A stretch of DNA of 19,302 bases from an uncultured Aquimonas sp. (GTDB lineage: Bacteria > Pseudomonadota > Gammaproteobacteria > Xanthomonadales > Xanthomonadaceae), in the NCBI GenBank assembly GCA_946481615.1, contig CAMLOR010000047.1, positions 1 to 19,302 on the forward strand, given 5' to 3'. Below are positions 7,604-16,300 of the stretch, one piece after another (the first letter of the stretch is position 1; every line of letters begins with the position of its first letter). The notes under the pieces are model-generated. The model made no database searches and was not told the origin of the DNA. It saw only the letters and a program-made list of their open reading frames with translations. A program made the position numbers and the translations under genes.

Positions 7604-8422
7604 ATGCGCGCGGTCGTGCTTTGCTACCACAGCAACAACGTGAACGGCGCCGACTATGCGTCGAACGATCACATCGCGCTGCGCGAAGACCTGCGCCTGC
7701 TGCACGCGCTCGGCATCCGCGTCGCACCACTGCATGACGTGGTGAAGCTGCTCGACGGCGACGACGCGGCCGCGGACACCGTCGCCATCAGCTTCGACGA
7801 CGGCTCCTGGTTCGACTGGCACGACCTCGAACATCCCACGCTGGGCCCGCAGCGCAGCTTCGCCAACGTGCTGGCCGATGCGGAAACCGACCTCGGCACG
7901 CCGCAGCCGGCGACCAGCTTCGTGATCGTCTCCCCGCAGGCGCGCTCCGAACTCGATCGCACCTGCCTGATCGGCCAGGGGTGGTGGGGCGACGAATGGT
8001 GGGACGAGGCCGTGCGCAGCGGCCGCCTGGCCATCGAGAGCCACAGCTGGGATCACCAGCACGACACGCTGGCACAGACCGCCACCGGGCTGCCCGGCGG
8101 CATCTTCAGGAACATCGTCACGCACGAAGCGGCCGACATCGAGATCCGCCAGGCTTCCGACTTTCTCGACGCCCGCCTGCCGATGCGGCGAACGCGGCAT
8201 TTCGCCTATCCCTATGGCGACGTGCCCGGCTATCTGGTGCAGGACTACCTGCCGAACTGCCGCCACGAGCACCGGCTGGAAGCGGCCTTCGGCACGCGCC
8301 CAGAACCCGTGCACGTCGGCGCCAATCGTTGGCATCTCGGCCGCTACGTCTGCGGGCCGCACTGGAACTCGGTCGACGGATTGCGCGCGGTGCTGCGCGA
8401 CGGGCTGCGGATCGCCGCCTAG
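7604..8422 (+). CDS. Polysaccharide deacetylase-family (NodB-like) protein, cytoplasmic
   Basis: A 272-residue carbohydrate esterase 4-like protein that would remove N- or O-acetyl groups from a glycan or related amide. Motif 1 is SFDDGSW (catalytic/metal Asp pair D65-D66), and motif 2 is SHSWDH (metal ligands H147 and H151, HxxxH). A later AYPYGDVPGY corresponds to the conserved YPYG groove motif. The opening VVLCYHSN is also typical of the family. There is no signal peptide or membrane segment, so it probably acts on a cytoplasmic precursor rather than on finished wall or capsule. The ATG at 7604 follows GGGAG with good spacing; an in-frame GTG at 7577 is less likely. Its start is 61 bp from the divergent dioxygenase-sulfotransferase gene, so the two may share regulation. 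Its stop interlocks with the convergent GNAT-like gene in CTAG. Confidence 0.88.
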   Translation: MRAVVLCYHSNNVNGADYASNDHIALREDLRLLHALGIRVAPLHDVVKLLDGDDAAADTVAISFDDGSWFDWHDLEHPTLGPQRSFANVLADAETDLGTPQPATSFVIVSPQARSELDRTCLIGQGWWGDEWWDEAVRSGRLAIESHSWDHQHDTLAQTATGLPGGIFRNIVTHEAADIEIRQASDFLDARLPMRRTRHFAYPYGDVPGYLVQDYLPNCRHEHRLEAAFGTRPEPVHVGANRWHLGRYVCGPHWNSVDGLRAVLRDGLRIAA

Positions 8423-8907
8423 AACGGCCCGATCGCCGCGGCCTTGGCGATCAAGGCACGCTGCATCACCTCGTGCAGCGGCTTGTGGAAATTGACCAGC
8501 AAGTACGGATGCCCGGTTTTCCGGAACCCGCACTGCAGGTTCACCACTTCGGCGCGCGCATCGCCGCAGTAGCCGAAATAGGCCTCGCACTCGTCCGCAT
8601 AGCGCGCGAAGGCATGGCGCAGCACCTGCGCATAGACGCCGCCGCTCGCGAGCAACTCTTCGCGTTGCCCGGCCGGCATGGCGCGCAACACATCGCCATC
8701 GGTGCACACACCGCCCACCAGCATGATGTCGCCGAAGGGCATGAAGTGCGCATAGCCGAGCGCGCGCAGCTCGCCCGACGCCGCACGCCAGAACGCGCAG
8801 ACGTGGTGGGGCGTGGCGGGAGGATCCCCACCGAACTTCCGACGGAAAAGATCGCCCGCGAAGTACGCACCATTCTCGACTTCAGTGACAGCGAACCAAT
8901 TCTTCAT
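8419..8907 (-). CDS. Hypothetical protein, possibly GNAT-fold acyltransferase
   Basis: A 162-residue protein with no signal peptide or membrane segment. The C-terminal half resembles a GNAT acetyltransferase in order of elements: a beta strand IMLVGGVCTDG, a helix VYAQVLRHAFARYADE, a strand EAYFGYCGD, then ARAEVVNLQCGFRKTGHPYLLVNFHKPL. The last element recalls the GNAT ending in which an Asn-containing helix leads to GFxxTG and a final hydrophobic strand. A clear acetyl-CoA pyrophosphate loop (Q/RxxGxG/A) is not visible, so it may be a divergent or inactive member. A good Shine-Dalgarno (GGAAGG) precedes the ATG at 8905-8907. Its stop shares the CTAG at 8419-8422 with the convergent deacetylase gene. 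I do not recognise a named family, and the function is unknown. Confidence 0.75.
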   Translation of the reverse strand: MKNWFAVTEVENGAYFAGDLFRRKFGGDPPATPHHVCAFWRAASGELRALGYAHFMPFGDIMLVGGVCTDGDVLRAMPAGQREELLASGGVYAQVLRHAFARYADECEAYFGYCGDARAEVVNLQCGFRKTGHPYLLVNFHKPLHEVMQRALIAKAAAIGPF

Positions 8908-9014
8908 CCGCCTTCCAACAGCGCATAAGTCATTCTAACTCTATTTCCTGATTTCGATATTTGACTTGAACCCCACCATCTGATTCGACAAGCGCCAACA
9001 ACTGCAATCGGCCC

Positions 9015-9371
9015 TTAAATCAGTATCGCTGGAACCCGAATCAACTTGCTCGAGTCGGCCTTGAACATGTCAAGCTCGAAAGGTCTGCCGTCTTGATCGA
9101 GATTCAACGTCGCAAGCACCGGAATACCGTCCGCATCGATGAACTCGACTTCCGATGCTTGCGCACCCATCTTGGCGCTTGGGCGAAGTGGCAAGAACTG
9201 CAAGCTGCCCATACCTCCATCGGACATGGGTACCACCCTCACCGTTTGCAGCCAATCGGACGGCACGAGCAAGCTGTCGGCGAGATAGAGCAGAGCGGCT
9301 ACAAGCCGCCGTTCATCTGCTGTCAGTGCCCGTCCACTATTTGTTGTCTGGGATTGTGATTCGTCCGACAT
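9015..9371 (-). CDS. Candidate immunity protein for the RHS toxin (DUF6984-like)
   Basis: A small 118-residue acidic cytoplasmic protein directly downstream of the RHS gene, overlapping its last 35 bp. That position is the hallmark of polymorphic toxin immunity genes. The layout (GRALTADERRLVAALLYLAD, then RVVPMSDGGMGSLQFLPL, then EVEFIDADGIPVLATLNLDQDGRPFELDMF) resembles, from memory, proteins annotated DUF6984; this match is tentative. The ATG at 9371 is preferred; an upstream TTG at 9419 would add 16 residues inside the toxin gene. No Shine-Dalgarno is evident, so translation is probably coupled to the RHS gene. GC is about 50-55% in the lines counted, well below flanking genes and like the toxin tip, supporting co-transfer of the pair. 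Confidence 0.7.
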   Translation of the reverse strand: MSDESQSQTTNSGRALTADERRLVAALLYLADSLLVPSDWLQTVRVVPMSDGGMGSLQFLPLRPSAKMGAQASEVEFIDADGIPVLATLNLDQDGRPFELDMFKADSSKLIRVPAILI

Positions 9372-10980
9372 TGACAAGTTTGTAAGCAGTGTAGGTGACC
9401 TTCTTATCGCCCACAGCAATGGTCTGGTTCAAGTGTTTTCCCTCGGGAATTTTCGCGGCAGTTGATTTCAAGTCGGCCAGAATGGCCTTCTGGACTTTCG
9501 CTGGGTCCATCCCTTGCTTTACTACGTGACGAAAGGCGTGACTTGTTGCGTTCGCATTTCGTCCGAACGTCACCGCCAGCTTAGCCCTGGAGGCCAACTT
9601 AACCAACACGATGGACGAAAGCTTCAGCTTACCGGTTACCCCAAGAGGGGATGCCGCTTCCAACACGTCGCCTGCCGTCGACGCGACGTCTGCCGCGCGC
9701 TTTGTCGTGCCGAGCTGCTGTGCGCGCGTCTGTTCGTACTCACAAATGTCGTCGCAGCCAACTTCAGTAGACTGCCGACCATCCGGGTCTGTGAACGTGT
9801 ACGGGTTGTTATTGGCGTACCAATACCGATTGAAGTTCGCGCCATTCGTCGGATCGACTCCCACGGGATCAACGCTCAAGAACCGCCCCAACGCCGGATC
9901 GTAGTACCGCGCCTGCATGTAGGTCAGTCCCGAATCCGAATCCATGTGGTGACCGGTATAACCGATGCCTTCCACGGTGCGGTTCTGGGGGACGCCATAA
10001 GGCTCGTAGTTGGTGCGATTGACGACGCCGCGCGAGGCGTTGGTTTCGACCACCGGGCTGCCAAGGGCATCCGTGTGCAGGTAGGTGTGGGTCGCCGCAG
10101 CGCCGCTGATCGGTTCATTGCGAATGCCCACTGGCTGCTTGCCGAGGTACATATGCCAGCGGCGCGCGGCGACGCTCGGCGTCGAGTCCGGGCCGCCCCG
10201 CAGCAGGCCGTCCTGGGTGTACAGCGTGTACCTGGCCCCGCTCGGCCCGATGATGCCGATGCGGCGGTCGTTGCCGTCGTAGTAGTAGCTGTCGCCGAGC
10301 GATGCGATGCCCGTCATCCGGTTGGCACGGTCGAAGGTGTAGACGCGCGCCGCGCCCCGGCTCGTCACGTTGCCGCGTGCATCCTGGCCAACGGTGAACA
10401 GCGCGCCCGACGGCGTGTTGATCTGCGTGAGCCGCCAGGTCGCCGTGGAGTAGATATAGCGGTACTGCCTCGCGCCAACGTCGGCTTCGCGCAGGTTGTC
10501 GAGCGGGTCGTAAACGTAGCGGGCCAGGCCCCAGATCGACGGCGCATCCGTCGTGAGCAGGCGATCCAGGCCGTCGTACGTCATCGAGCGGTTCTGCAAC
10601 CCGGCCTGGCCAGCATCGGTGATCAACGCGATGTTGCCGTTGGCGTCGAAAGCGTACTGGAAGTCGTGGAAGGCCGTCGCGCCATAGGCATCGCGCGACT
10701 GGGAAAGCAGACCGCGGGTGTTGTGCGTGTTGTTGCGCACGATGCCGTTGGCATACGTGTACTGCTTCACCGCGCCGTTCGGATGGTACTGAACGCCGCT
10801 GACGAATCCGGCGACCTGGGTCGGCTGGCCGAGCGCGTTCGGGCTGTAGCTCGCGAGGTAGTTGCCGGGATACCTCGTCGAAGAGAGGTTCCCCAGGCTG
10901 TCGTATGCGTGAGTGAATGACATCGACTCCGACGACCCGAACGGCACTGCCAGAAGCAGCGCGGCATGGATGAGTCGCAT
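9337..10980 (-). CDS. Short RHS-repeat protein with C-terminal polymorphic toxin tip
   Basis: A 547-residue RHS/YD-repeat protein. RHS shells encapsulate and deliver a C-terminal toxin in contact-dependent competition. YD-type repeats are seen throughout (FTHAYDSLGNLSS, FQYAFDANGNIALI, ARYVYDPLDNLREA, YTFDRANRMTGI). They end in the conserved core boundary (YYDPALGRFLSVDPVG ... NNNPYTFTDPDG) at about residue 403. The remaining ~143 residues (9337-9771) form the variable tip, including AVTFGRNANATSHAFRHVVKQG, AILADLKST and TYTAYKLVNVGRI. A small compact His-containing tip suggests an RNase-type toxin (perhaps BECR fold), but I cannot name the family. The start at 10980 gives a signal-like MRLIHAALLLAVPFG, so export may be Sec-linked; an earlier in-frame start at 11025 exists. 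The protein is much shorter than full RHS toxins (>1000 residues). GC drops at the tip boundary. Confidence 0.85.
   Translation of the reverse strand: MRLIHAALLLAVPFGSSESMSFTHAYDSLGNLSSTRYPGNYLASYSPNALGQPTQVAGFVSGVQYHPNGAVKQYTYANGIVRNNTHNTRGLLSQSRDAYGATAFHDFQYAFDANGNIALITDAGQAGLQNRSMTYDGLDRLLTTDAPSIWGLARYVYDPLDNLREADVGARQYRYIYSTATWRLTQINTPSGALFTVGQDARGNVTSRGAARVYTFDRANRMTGIASLGDSYYYDGNDRRIGIIGPSGARYTLYTQDGLLRGGPDSTPSVAARRWHMYLGKQPVGIRNEPISGAAATHTYLHTDALGSPVVETNASRGVVNRTNYEPYGVPQNRTVEGIGYTGHHMDSDSGLTYMQARYYDPALGRFLSVDPVGVDPTNGANFNRYWYANNNPYTFTDPDGRQSTEVGCDDICEYEQTRAQQLGTTKRAADVASTAGDVLEAASPLGVTGKLKLSSIVLVKLASRAKLAVTFGRNANATSHAFRHVVKQGMDPAKVQKAILADLKSTAAKIPEGKHLNQTIAVGDKKVTYTAYKLVNVGRITIPDNK
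9340..9771 (-). other. Variable toxin tip of the RHS protein, low-GC segment
   Basis: This is the segment after the DPDGRQ core boundary. Sample lines inside it are about 47-53% GC, versus about 68% in a line of the RHS core (10201-10260). The sharp composition change coincides with the end of the conserved core, as expected where tips are swapped by recombination. Confidence 0.65.
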
Positions 10981-11155
10981 TGGGTTCCCGACGTTGTGGT
11001 TTTGATCTGGCCGTGCGCTTCTCACGGGCCCGTCAACCTAGCTCAACCACGATCACAAGCAACGGTGACAAATTCCTAGACCGATACGCTGCGGTCACAC
11101 TTTCGCGGAATCGAGCCGAAACGGCACACCGGTGACCATGCCCCTCGCCGAACGA

Positions 11156-12181
11156 TCATCCGCGCTCCAGCAGCCGCCGCAGGTCGATGATCGCGGCGTT
11201 GGCGCGCGAGATGTAGTTCGCCATCACCAGCGAATGGTTGGCGAAGAAGCCGAAGGGCGAGCCGTTGAGCACGACCGGGCTGCCGAGGCCGTGCTGGGTT
11301 TCTTCCAGTTCGCGGACGATCTGGCGCAGGCTGATCAGGGCGTTCTTGTCGCGCAGCACGGGCTCGAAGTCGTGTTCGACGGCGCGCAGGAAATGCAGCA
11401 GTGCCCAGGTGGAGCCGCGCGCTTCGTAGAAGACGTCGTCGATCTGCAGCCAGGGCGTGCGCACTTCGCGCGGGCTTTCGCCGGGCGTGGATTGCTGGGC
11501 GTTGGGATCGTTCGAAAGATCGGTGTCCACGCGCACCTGGCCCACGCTCGCGGACAGGCGCTGCGAGAGCGAGCCCAGGCGCTTCTCGACCACGGCGAGC
11601 CAGTCGGCCAGGTTGTCGGCGCGCGCGTAGAACTGCGCGTTGTATTCGTCGTTGTCCGAAAGGCGCGCCAGATACGCCTCGAGATGCTCGGCGGCTTCGG
11701 CGTACTGGCTCTCCGAGGAGGGCAGCAGCCAGCGGTCGTTCGGGGCCGAGAACAGCGGGTCGGCTTCCTGCAGGTCCTTGTCTTCGGTGCTCTGCGTCTG
11801 CGAGCGCGAGAACTCGTTGCGGAAGGCCTTGGCGAAATCGCGCGCCTGCGTGAGCACGCCGAATTCCCAGTTCGGCACGTTGTCCATGATGGCGCCGGGC
11901 GGCAGCAGATCGTTCGAGAGATAGCCGCCGCGTTTTTCCGCCAGGGTGCGCGTGACGCGGATCAGGGTCTGCGTGGTGACGGTGCCGACCACCACCGGCT
12001 GCTGGCGCGCTTCGGCGGCCGCGCGCGCACTCGCCACGACGTCGAAGGCCTCGGGTTCGTGATCCCACCAGAACATGAAGACCAGCGTGAGCAGCAGCGC
12101 CACGGCGAACAGCGTGGTGGCCACGCGGATCCAGAAATGCGAGCGCTTGCCGCCGGTGGCGGCGGGAACGGCCTGGTTCAT
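11156..12181 (-). CDS. DUF2333 family inner-membrane protein
   Basis: A 341-residue protein with one N-terminal transmembrane helix (about residues 17-39, FWIRVATTLFAVALLLTLVF) after a short basic cytoplasmic start, and a large helical periplasmic part. The phrases GTVTTQTLIRVTRTLAEKRGGYLSNDLLPPGAIMDNVPNWEFG (with its PPG-x-x-MDN core), QFYARADNLADWL and YEARGSTWALLHFLRAVEHDF fit the DUF2333 family of proteobacteria, whose function is not established. It is the second gene of an operon: its ATG overlaps the TIGR03032-like stop in ATGA. The start at 12181 is chosen from that overlap and because the membrane helix follows at the expected distance; the frame is open upstream only as an antisense shadow. 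No terminator with a T-run was found between its stop and the RHS gene. Confidence 0.85.
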   Translation of the reverse strand: MNQAVPAATGGKRSHFWIRVATTLFAVALLLTLVFMFWWDHEPEAFDVVASARAAAEARQQPVVVGTVTTQTLIRVTRTLAEKRGGYLSNDLLPPGAIMDNVPNWEFGVLTQARDFAKAFRNEFSRSQTQSTEDKDLQEADPLFSAPNDRWLLPSSESQYAEAAEHLEAYLARLSDNDEYNAQFYARADNLADWLAVVEKRLGSLSQRLSASVGQVRVDTDLSNDPNAQQSTPGESPREVRTPWLQIDDVFYEARGSTWALLHFLRAVEHDFEPVLRDKNALISLRQIVRELEETQHGLGSPVVLNGSPFGFFANHSLVMANYISRANAAIIDLRRLLERG

Positions 12182-13242
12182 GACGGCCTCGGTTCGTCGT
12201 GTGCCGCTAGCGTAGCATCCGGCAATACGAAGGCGTTCGCGACGCGCGGGTCGTCGTCGTCGAGCAGATCGGGATGGCGATGCGGCAGCCACTGCACATC
12301 GAACAGTTCCTGCACCTGGCCTTCGAAGCGCAGCAGCGCCACCACGGCGCCGCTGCGCAGATCGACGACCCACACGCCGCAGACGCGTTCGGAAACGCGC
12401 CGCGCCAGCGGAATGCCGTCGAACACCGACTCGCGCACCTGCGAGAGCCCGACGAACGCGTATGGCCCCGTGAACGCGAGGCCGCGCGTGAAACCCGGCA
12501 ATTCGCACACGGTTTCCACGCGCCCGTCGCGCGTATCCACGCGCGCCAGCGTGCCCTTGCCGGATTCCAGCACCCACAACCCACCGGCATGCAGACGCGG
12601 CGAGTGCGGCATCGAAAGGCCTGTCGTGATGAATTCGCCCGAGTCGACGTCGATCAGCACGCCGCCATCGGCCTTGCGTTCGCGCCAGCCGCCGGGCGTG
12701 TCGGTGGTGCCGAGCGCGGTGACGCAGCGCACGCGCCCGCCTTCGACGCACAGGCCGTTGAGATGGCAGCGATCTTCCGCCGCCAGCGCGCTCACGAAAC
12801 GCGGCCGCCATATCGGCTCGAAACTGCAGCCGGGCGTGAGCCGCGCCAGACAGGAGAAGCGCGTATTGGCGAACCACAGCTCCCCGCCGACCCAGGCCAT
12901 CTCGTGGATGCGCACATCGCCCGTCACGTGGCTGTGCGCGGGCAGATAGCAAGCGTCGGCGGCGGCATCGCCGGCGCGCATGTGGGCGGCCTGCGGCACG
13001 TCGCGGAAGAAGCGCACCTCGTGCGTGGTGCCCAACGCCAGTTCGCCGCCGCGGCGGGCCAGGCCCATGGGCGTGGCGAAGCGGCGGAAGTGCGTGTTGA
13101 TGCGGCCTTCGGCGGCGCGCAGCAGGATCAGCCGCCCGCTCTGGTACGTCGATACGGCCAGGCTGCCCCCCAACTCGGCCAGCAGCGTCGCGAAGCTGGT
13201 GCTGTGGACGCTGCGGAAGCCGGCGTCTGGAGTTTCGGCCAT
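12178..13242 (-). CDS. TIGR03032-like conserved hypothetical protein (DUF4915, propeller-like)
   Basis: A 354-residue protein of unknown function without signal peptide. It opens with FATLLAELGGSLAVSTYQSGRLILL and continues FRRFATPMGLAR, LPAHSHVTGDVRIHEMAW, LWFANTRFSCLARL, CHLNGLCVEGGRVRCVTALGTTDTPGGWR, LSMPHSPRLHAGGLWVLESGKG and FTRGLAFTGPYAFVGLSQVRES. These are landmarks of the TIGR03032 family (DUF4915), which reads like a six-bladed beta-propeller. Members are often found near sulfotransferases and 2-oxoglutarate dioxygenases, and such a fusion lies 4.6 kb away here; that link is from memory and is suggestive only. The start at 13242 gives MAETPDAGFRS. The gene is 69 bp from the divergent Calx-beta gene and coupled to the downstream DUF2333 gene by a 4 bp overlap. 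Confidence 0.85.
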   Translation of the reverse strand: MAETPDAGFRSVHSTSFATLLAELGGSLAVSTYQSGRLILLRAAEGRINTHFRRFATPMGLARRGGELALGTTHEVRFFRDVPQAAHMRAGDAAADACYLPAHSHVTGDVRIHEMAWVGGELWFANTRFSCLARLTPGCSFEPIWRPRFVSALAAEDRCHLNGLCVEGGRVRCVTALGTTDTPGGWRERKADGGVLIDVDSGEFITTGLSMPHSPRLHAGGLWVLESGKGTLARVDTRDGRVETVCELPGFTRGLAFTGPYAFVGLSQVRESVFDGIPLARRVSERVCGVWVVDLRSGAVVALLRFEGQVQELFDVQWLPHRHPDLLDDDDPRVANAFVLPDATLAAHDEPRPS

Positions 13243-13276
13243 ACCTGTTTGGGGGCTGTCTGAGGGTCGCGAAGGC

Positions 13277-13293
13277 GGGCTAGACTGTAGCCC
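13277..13293. promoter_or_regulatory. 17 bp inverted repeat in the divergent promoter gap before the Calx-beta gene
   Basis: GGGCTA-GACTG-TAGCCC is a perfect 6 bp inverted repeat with a 5 nt spacer, in the 69 bp gap between the divergent TIGR03032-like and Calx-beta genes. The embedded TAGACT could serve as a -10 box for the plus-strand gene, but no matching -35 is evident. It is either an operator or a chance hairpin. Confidence 0.35.
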
Positions 13294-13311
13294 AAGCGTC
13301 AGGGGGAAAAT

Positions 13312-16300
13312 ATGGAAACGATCCGCACCGCGCGCCGTCTGGCGCTGGCGACGGCCATTGCCGTTGCACTCGCTCCGGCCGCCCAGGCCGCCACTTTCAC
13401 CGTCAACAGCACCGACGATGCCGGCCCCGGCACGTTGCGCGCCGCGCTCGAGGCCGCGAACGGCAACGCCGGCGCGGATACGATCGAGTTCGACGCAACG
13501 ACCTTCGCCGCGGGCAGTTCGCACACGATCGCGCTGCAATCGCCGCTGACGATCACCGATCACCTCACCGTGACCGGCCCGGGCCCCGATGTCCTGGCAC
13601 TCGACGGCGGAGAGAACGTCCGCATCGTGACCATCACTCCGGCCGTGCCCGGCATCGCGGTGGCGCTCTCCGGCCTCTCGCTGCGCGACGGCTTCGGCGG
13701 TGGGGGCGGCGGCTGCATCGGCGCGGTCAACACGCATCTGGTGATCACGGACAGTGCCTTCACCGGGTGCTCCGGCGGCGAAGGCCAGGGGGGTGCACTG
13801 CTGCTCGCCGATTCGCCGGTGGGACCGCCGCCGGTCGAAGGGCTCAAAGGCCTGGTGTTCCCGGCTTCGCTCACGGTGCGCGACTCGCGCTTCGTCGGCA
13901 ACCGGGCGGCGATCGGCGGCGCCATCTCGGCGAACATCGAGCAGGGTGGCGGCATCACGGTGGACACGGTCGCCGTGGAAGCGAACGAAGCCTTCGCCTA
14001 CATCGGCGGTATGGAACTGATCGCGGCCGGCGGCGAGATCGTGCTGCAGGATTCGGTCATCAGCGGCAACGTATCGGGCGGCGTCGGCGGCGGCCTGGGC
14101 GCGGTCAGCTACAGCACCATCCGCATCGAAGACACCGAAGTCACCGGCAACCAGGTGCGCGGCTACTCCTATGGCCTCTACAGCTATGGCGGCGGCGCGG
14201 CTGTGTTCGGCCTGGGCGACGTGCTGATCACGGGCAGCCGCTTCGAAAACAATGCGCTGGTCGCGGACGAAGGGATGCCCGAGCGCAAGGGCGTGATGCC
14301 GGAGTACGTCGGTGCGGGCGGCGGCCTGTTCGTGCTGCCGGCGACGGCCGGCCACAGCCTCGTGATCGAAGGCAGCCACTTCGTCGGCAACGGCGCGGGC
14401 TTCGGCGGCGGCCTCCTGGTCGGCGTGCCGGGCCTCCTCGGGGGAGGGCAGGCCGAGGCCAAAGGCCTGAAGCGCCATCTCCGACACAACCGCAGCAAAG
14501 CCCTGGAAGGCAGCAATTCGATCGTGGAGACGCGCATCCAGGGCAACGTGGCCGGCTTCGGCGGCACCGGTCTGGCCCTGCTCGATTTCTCCGTCTTCAG
14601 TCCGACGAGCGCCAAGGCGGTGAACCCCGGGATGACGCTCGATCGCGTCACGCTGAGCGCTAACGCGATGGCGCCGGGCGCATCCGGCGGACCCGTTCCG
14701 GGAGCGCTGCTGATCCTGGGACCGTCCTGGCCCGTGCAGCTGCTCAACAGCACCGTCTCCGGCAACAGCGGCGGCATTTTCGTCGCCTCGCCCACACCGG
14801 CGGCGCCGGCCGAGCCGGTGCTGCTGCTCGATCACAGCACCATCGCGAACAACGACCTGGGCGGCGTGATCATCGGCGGCCTGATGTCGGAACAGCCGCC
14901 GGTCAAGCGCGGCGCGCTGGCGAAGTGGGCGGCGCGCTACAAGGATTACCCGGCGCCGGAACTCAACATCGCGATCCGCAATTCGGTGCTCGCCGGCAAC
15001 GCCGACGAGGAACTCGAAGCCGATCTGATCGCCGATCCCGAAACGGTGCAGATGCTGCACAGCCTCGTGCAGACCACCGAACCCGCCGATTTCACCGGTT
15101 ACCGGGACGACGGCGGCAACCAATTCGGCGTCGATCCCCTGCTCGCGCCGCTGGCGCTGGCCGGGCACGCCTTCCTCGAAGTGCACGTGCCGCAGTCCGG
15201 CAGTCCGCTGATCGATGCGGGCGATCCGGAGGTCGCGGCATCGACCCCGCCGGCGACGGACGAGCGCGGCGCGCAACGCATCGCGGGCGAGGCCATCGAC
15301 ATCGGCGCGGTGGAAATCGTCGTGCCGGGCAGCATCGCCTTCGATCCGGACGCGCTCACCATCAGCGAAACCGAGGGTACCGCGACGATCGTCGCCATGC
15401 GCAGCGGCGGCAGCGACGGCGCGGTCAGCGTGAACTTCACCACGGCCGACGGCAGCGCCTTCGCCGGCGCCGACTACACCGCGGCCAGCGGCACGCTGTC
15501 ATGGGACGATGGCGACGACGGTCCCAAGAGCTTCGAGGTGCCGCTCACCGACGATGCGCTGATCGAGTCCGACGAAACCTTCACCGCCACGCTGAGCGAT
15601 CCGACCGGCGGCGCCACGCTCGCCGGGGCGCTGGCGACCGTCACGCTCACCAGCGACGATCTGCCGCCAGTGGGCACGATCGAGCTGACGACCCTCGCGC
15701 AATCGGTGGACGAAATCGCGGGCACCGCGACGCTCAGCGTCGCACGCACCGGCGGCAGCTTCGGCGCAGTCAGCGTCGACTACGGGACGTCCGATGCCGG
15801 CGCTACCGCGGGCAGCGACTACACCGCCGCCAGCGGCACGTTGACCTGGGCCGACGGCGACGCCGAGGCGAAGGACATCGTGGTGCCGATTCTCGACGAT
15901 GCGCTCGTCGAGAGCCCCGAAAACGTCGCGCTGACGCTCTCGAACGTCACCGGCGGCGCGACGCTCGGCGCCGACAGCGGCACCGTCACCATCGTCAGCG
16001 AAGACGTCGCCCCTCCCGGCACGCTGGCCCTCGCACCGGCCGCGCTCACGGTGAACGAAGCGGACGGCACCGCCACCTTCAGCGTCACGCGCACCGGCGG
16101 CAGCGCCGGCGAGGTGTCGGTGAGCTTCGCGACGGCCAACGGCTCCGCAGCCGCAGGCAGCGACTACACCGCAACCGCGGGCACGCTGACTTGGGCCGAC
16201 GGCGACACGGCGGCGAAATCCATCGTGGTCCCGATCCTCGACGATACGGAAGTCGAAGCCGACGAGCAGTTCTCGCTGACACTGACCGAACCCACCGGCG

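Noticed and set aside
5045..8707. Very long minus-strand open frame (about 1220 codons) through ppa, the fusion gene and the deacetylase
   Set aside because: Its translation is Arg/Ala/Pro-rich low-complexity and no family is recognisable. The same DNA encodes clear proteins in other frames. It is a high-GC shadow.
8908..9014. AT-rich gap as a possible small RNA or attachment site
   Set aside because: One counted line is about 43% GC, but no hairpin with a T-run, promoter pair or repeat was found. It is most simply part of the low-GC toxin/immunity segment.
9514..10920. Plus-strand open frame of 468 codons opposite the RHS gene
   Set aside because: It is an Arg/Val-rich shadow; the RHS repeats on the minus strand explain the sequence.
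13243..15276. Minus-strand extension of the TIGR03032-like frame by about 678 codons antisense to the beta-helix gene
   Set aside because: The family's N-terminus begins at 13242. Upstream translation is shadow-like and opposes a well-supported gene with signal peptide and Shine-Dalgarno.
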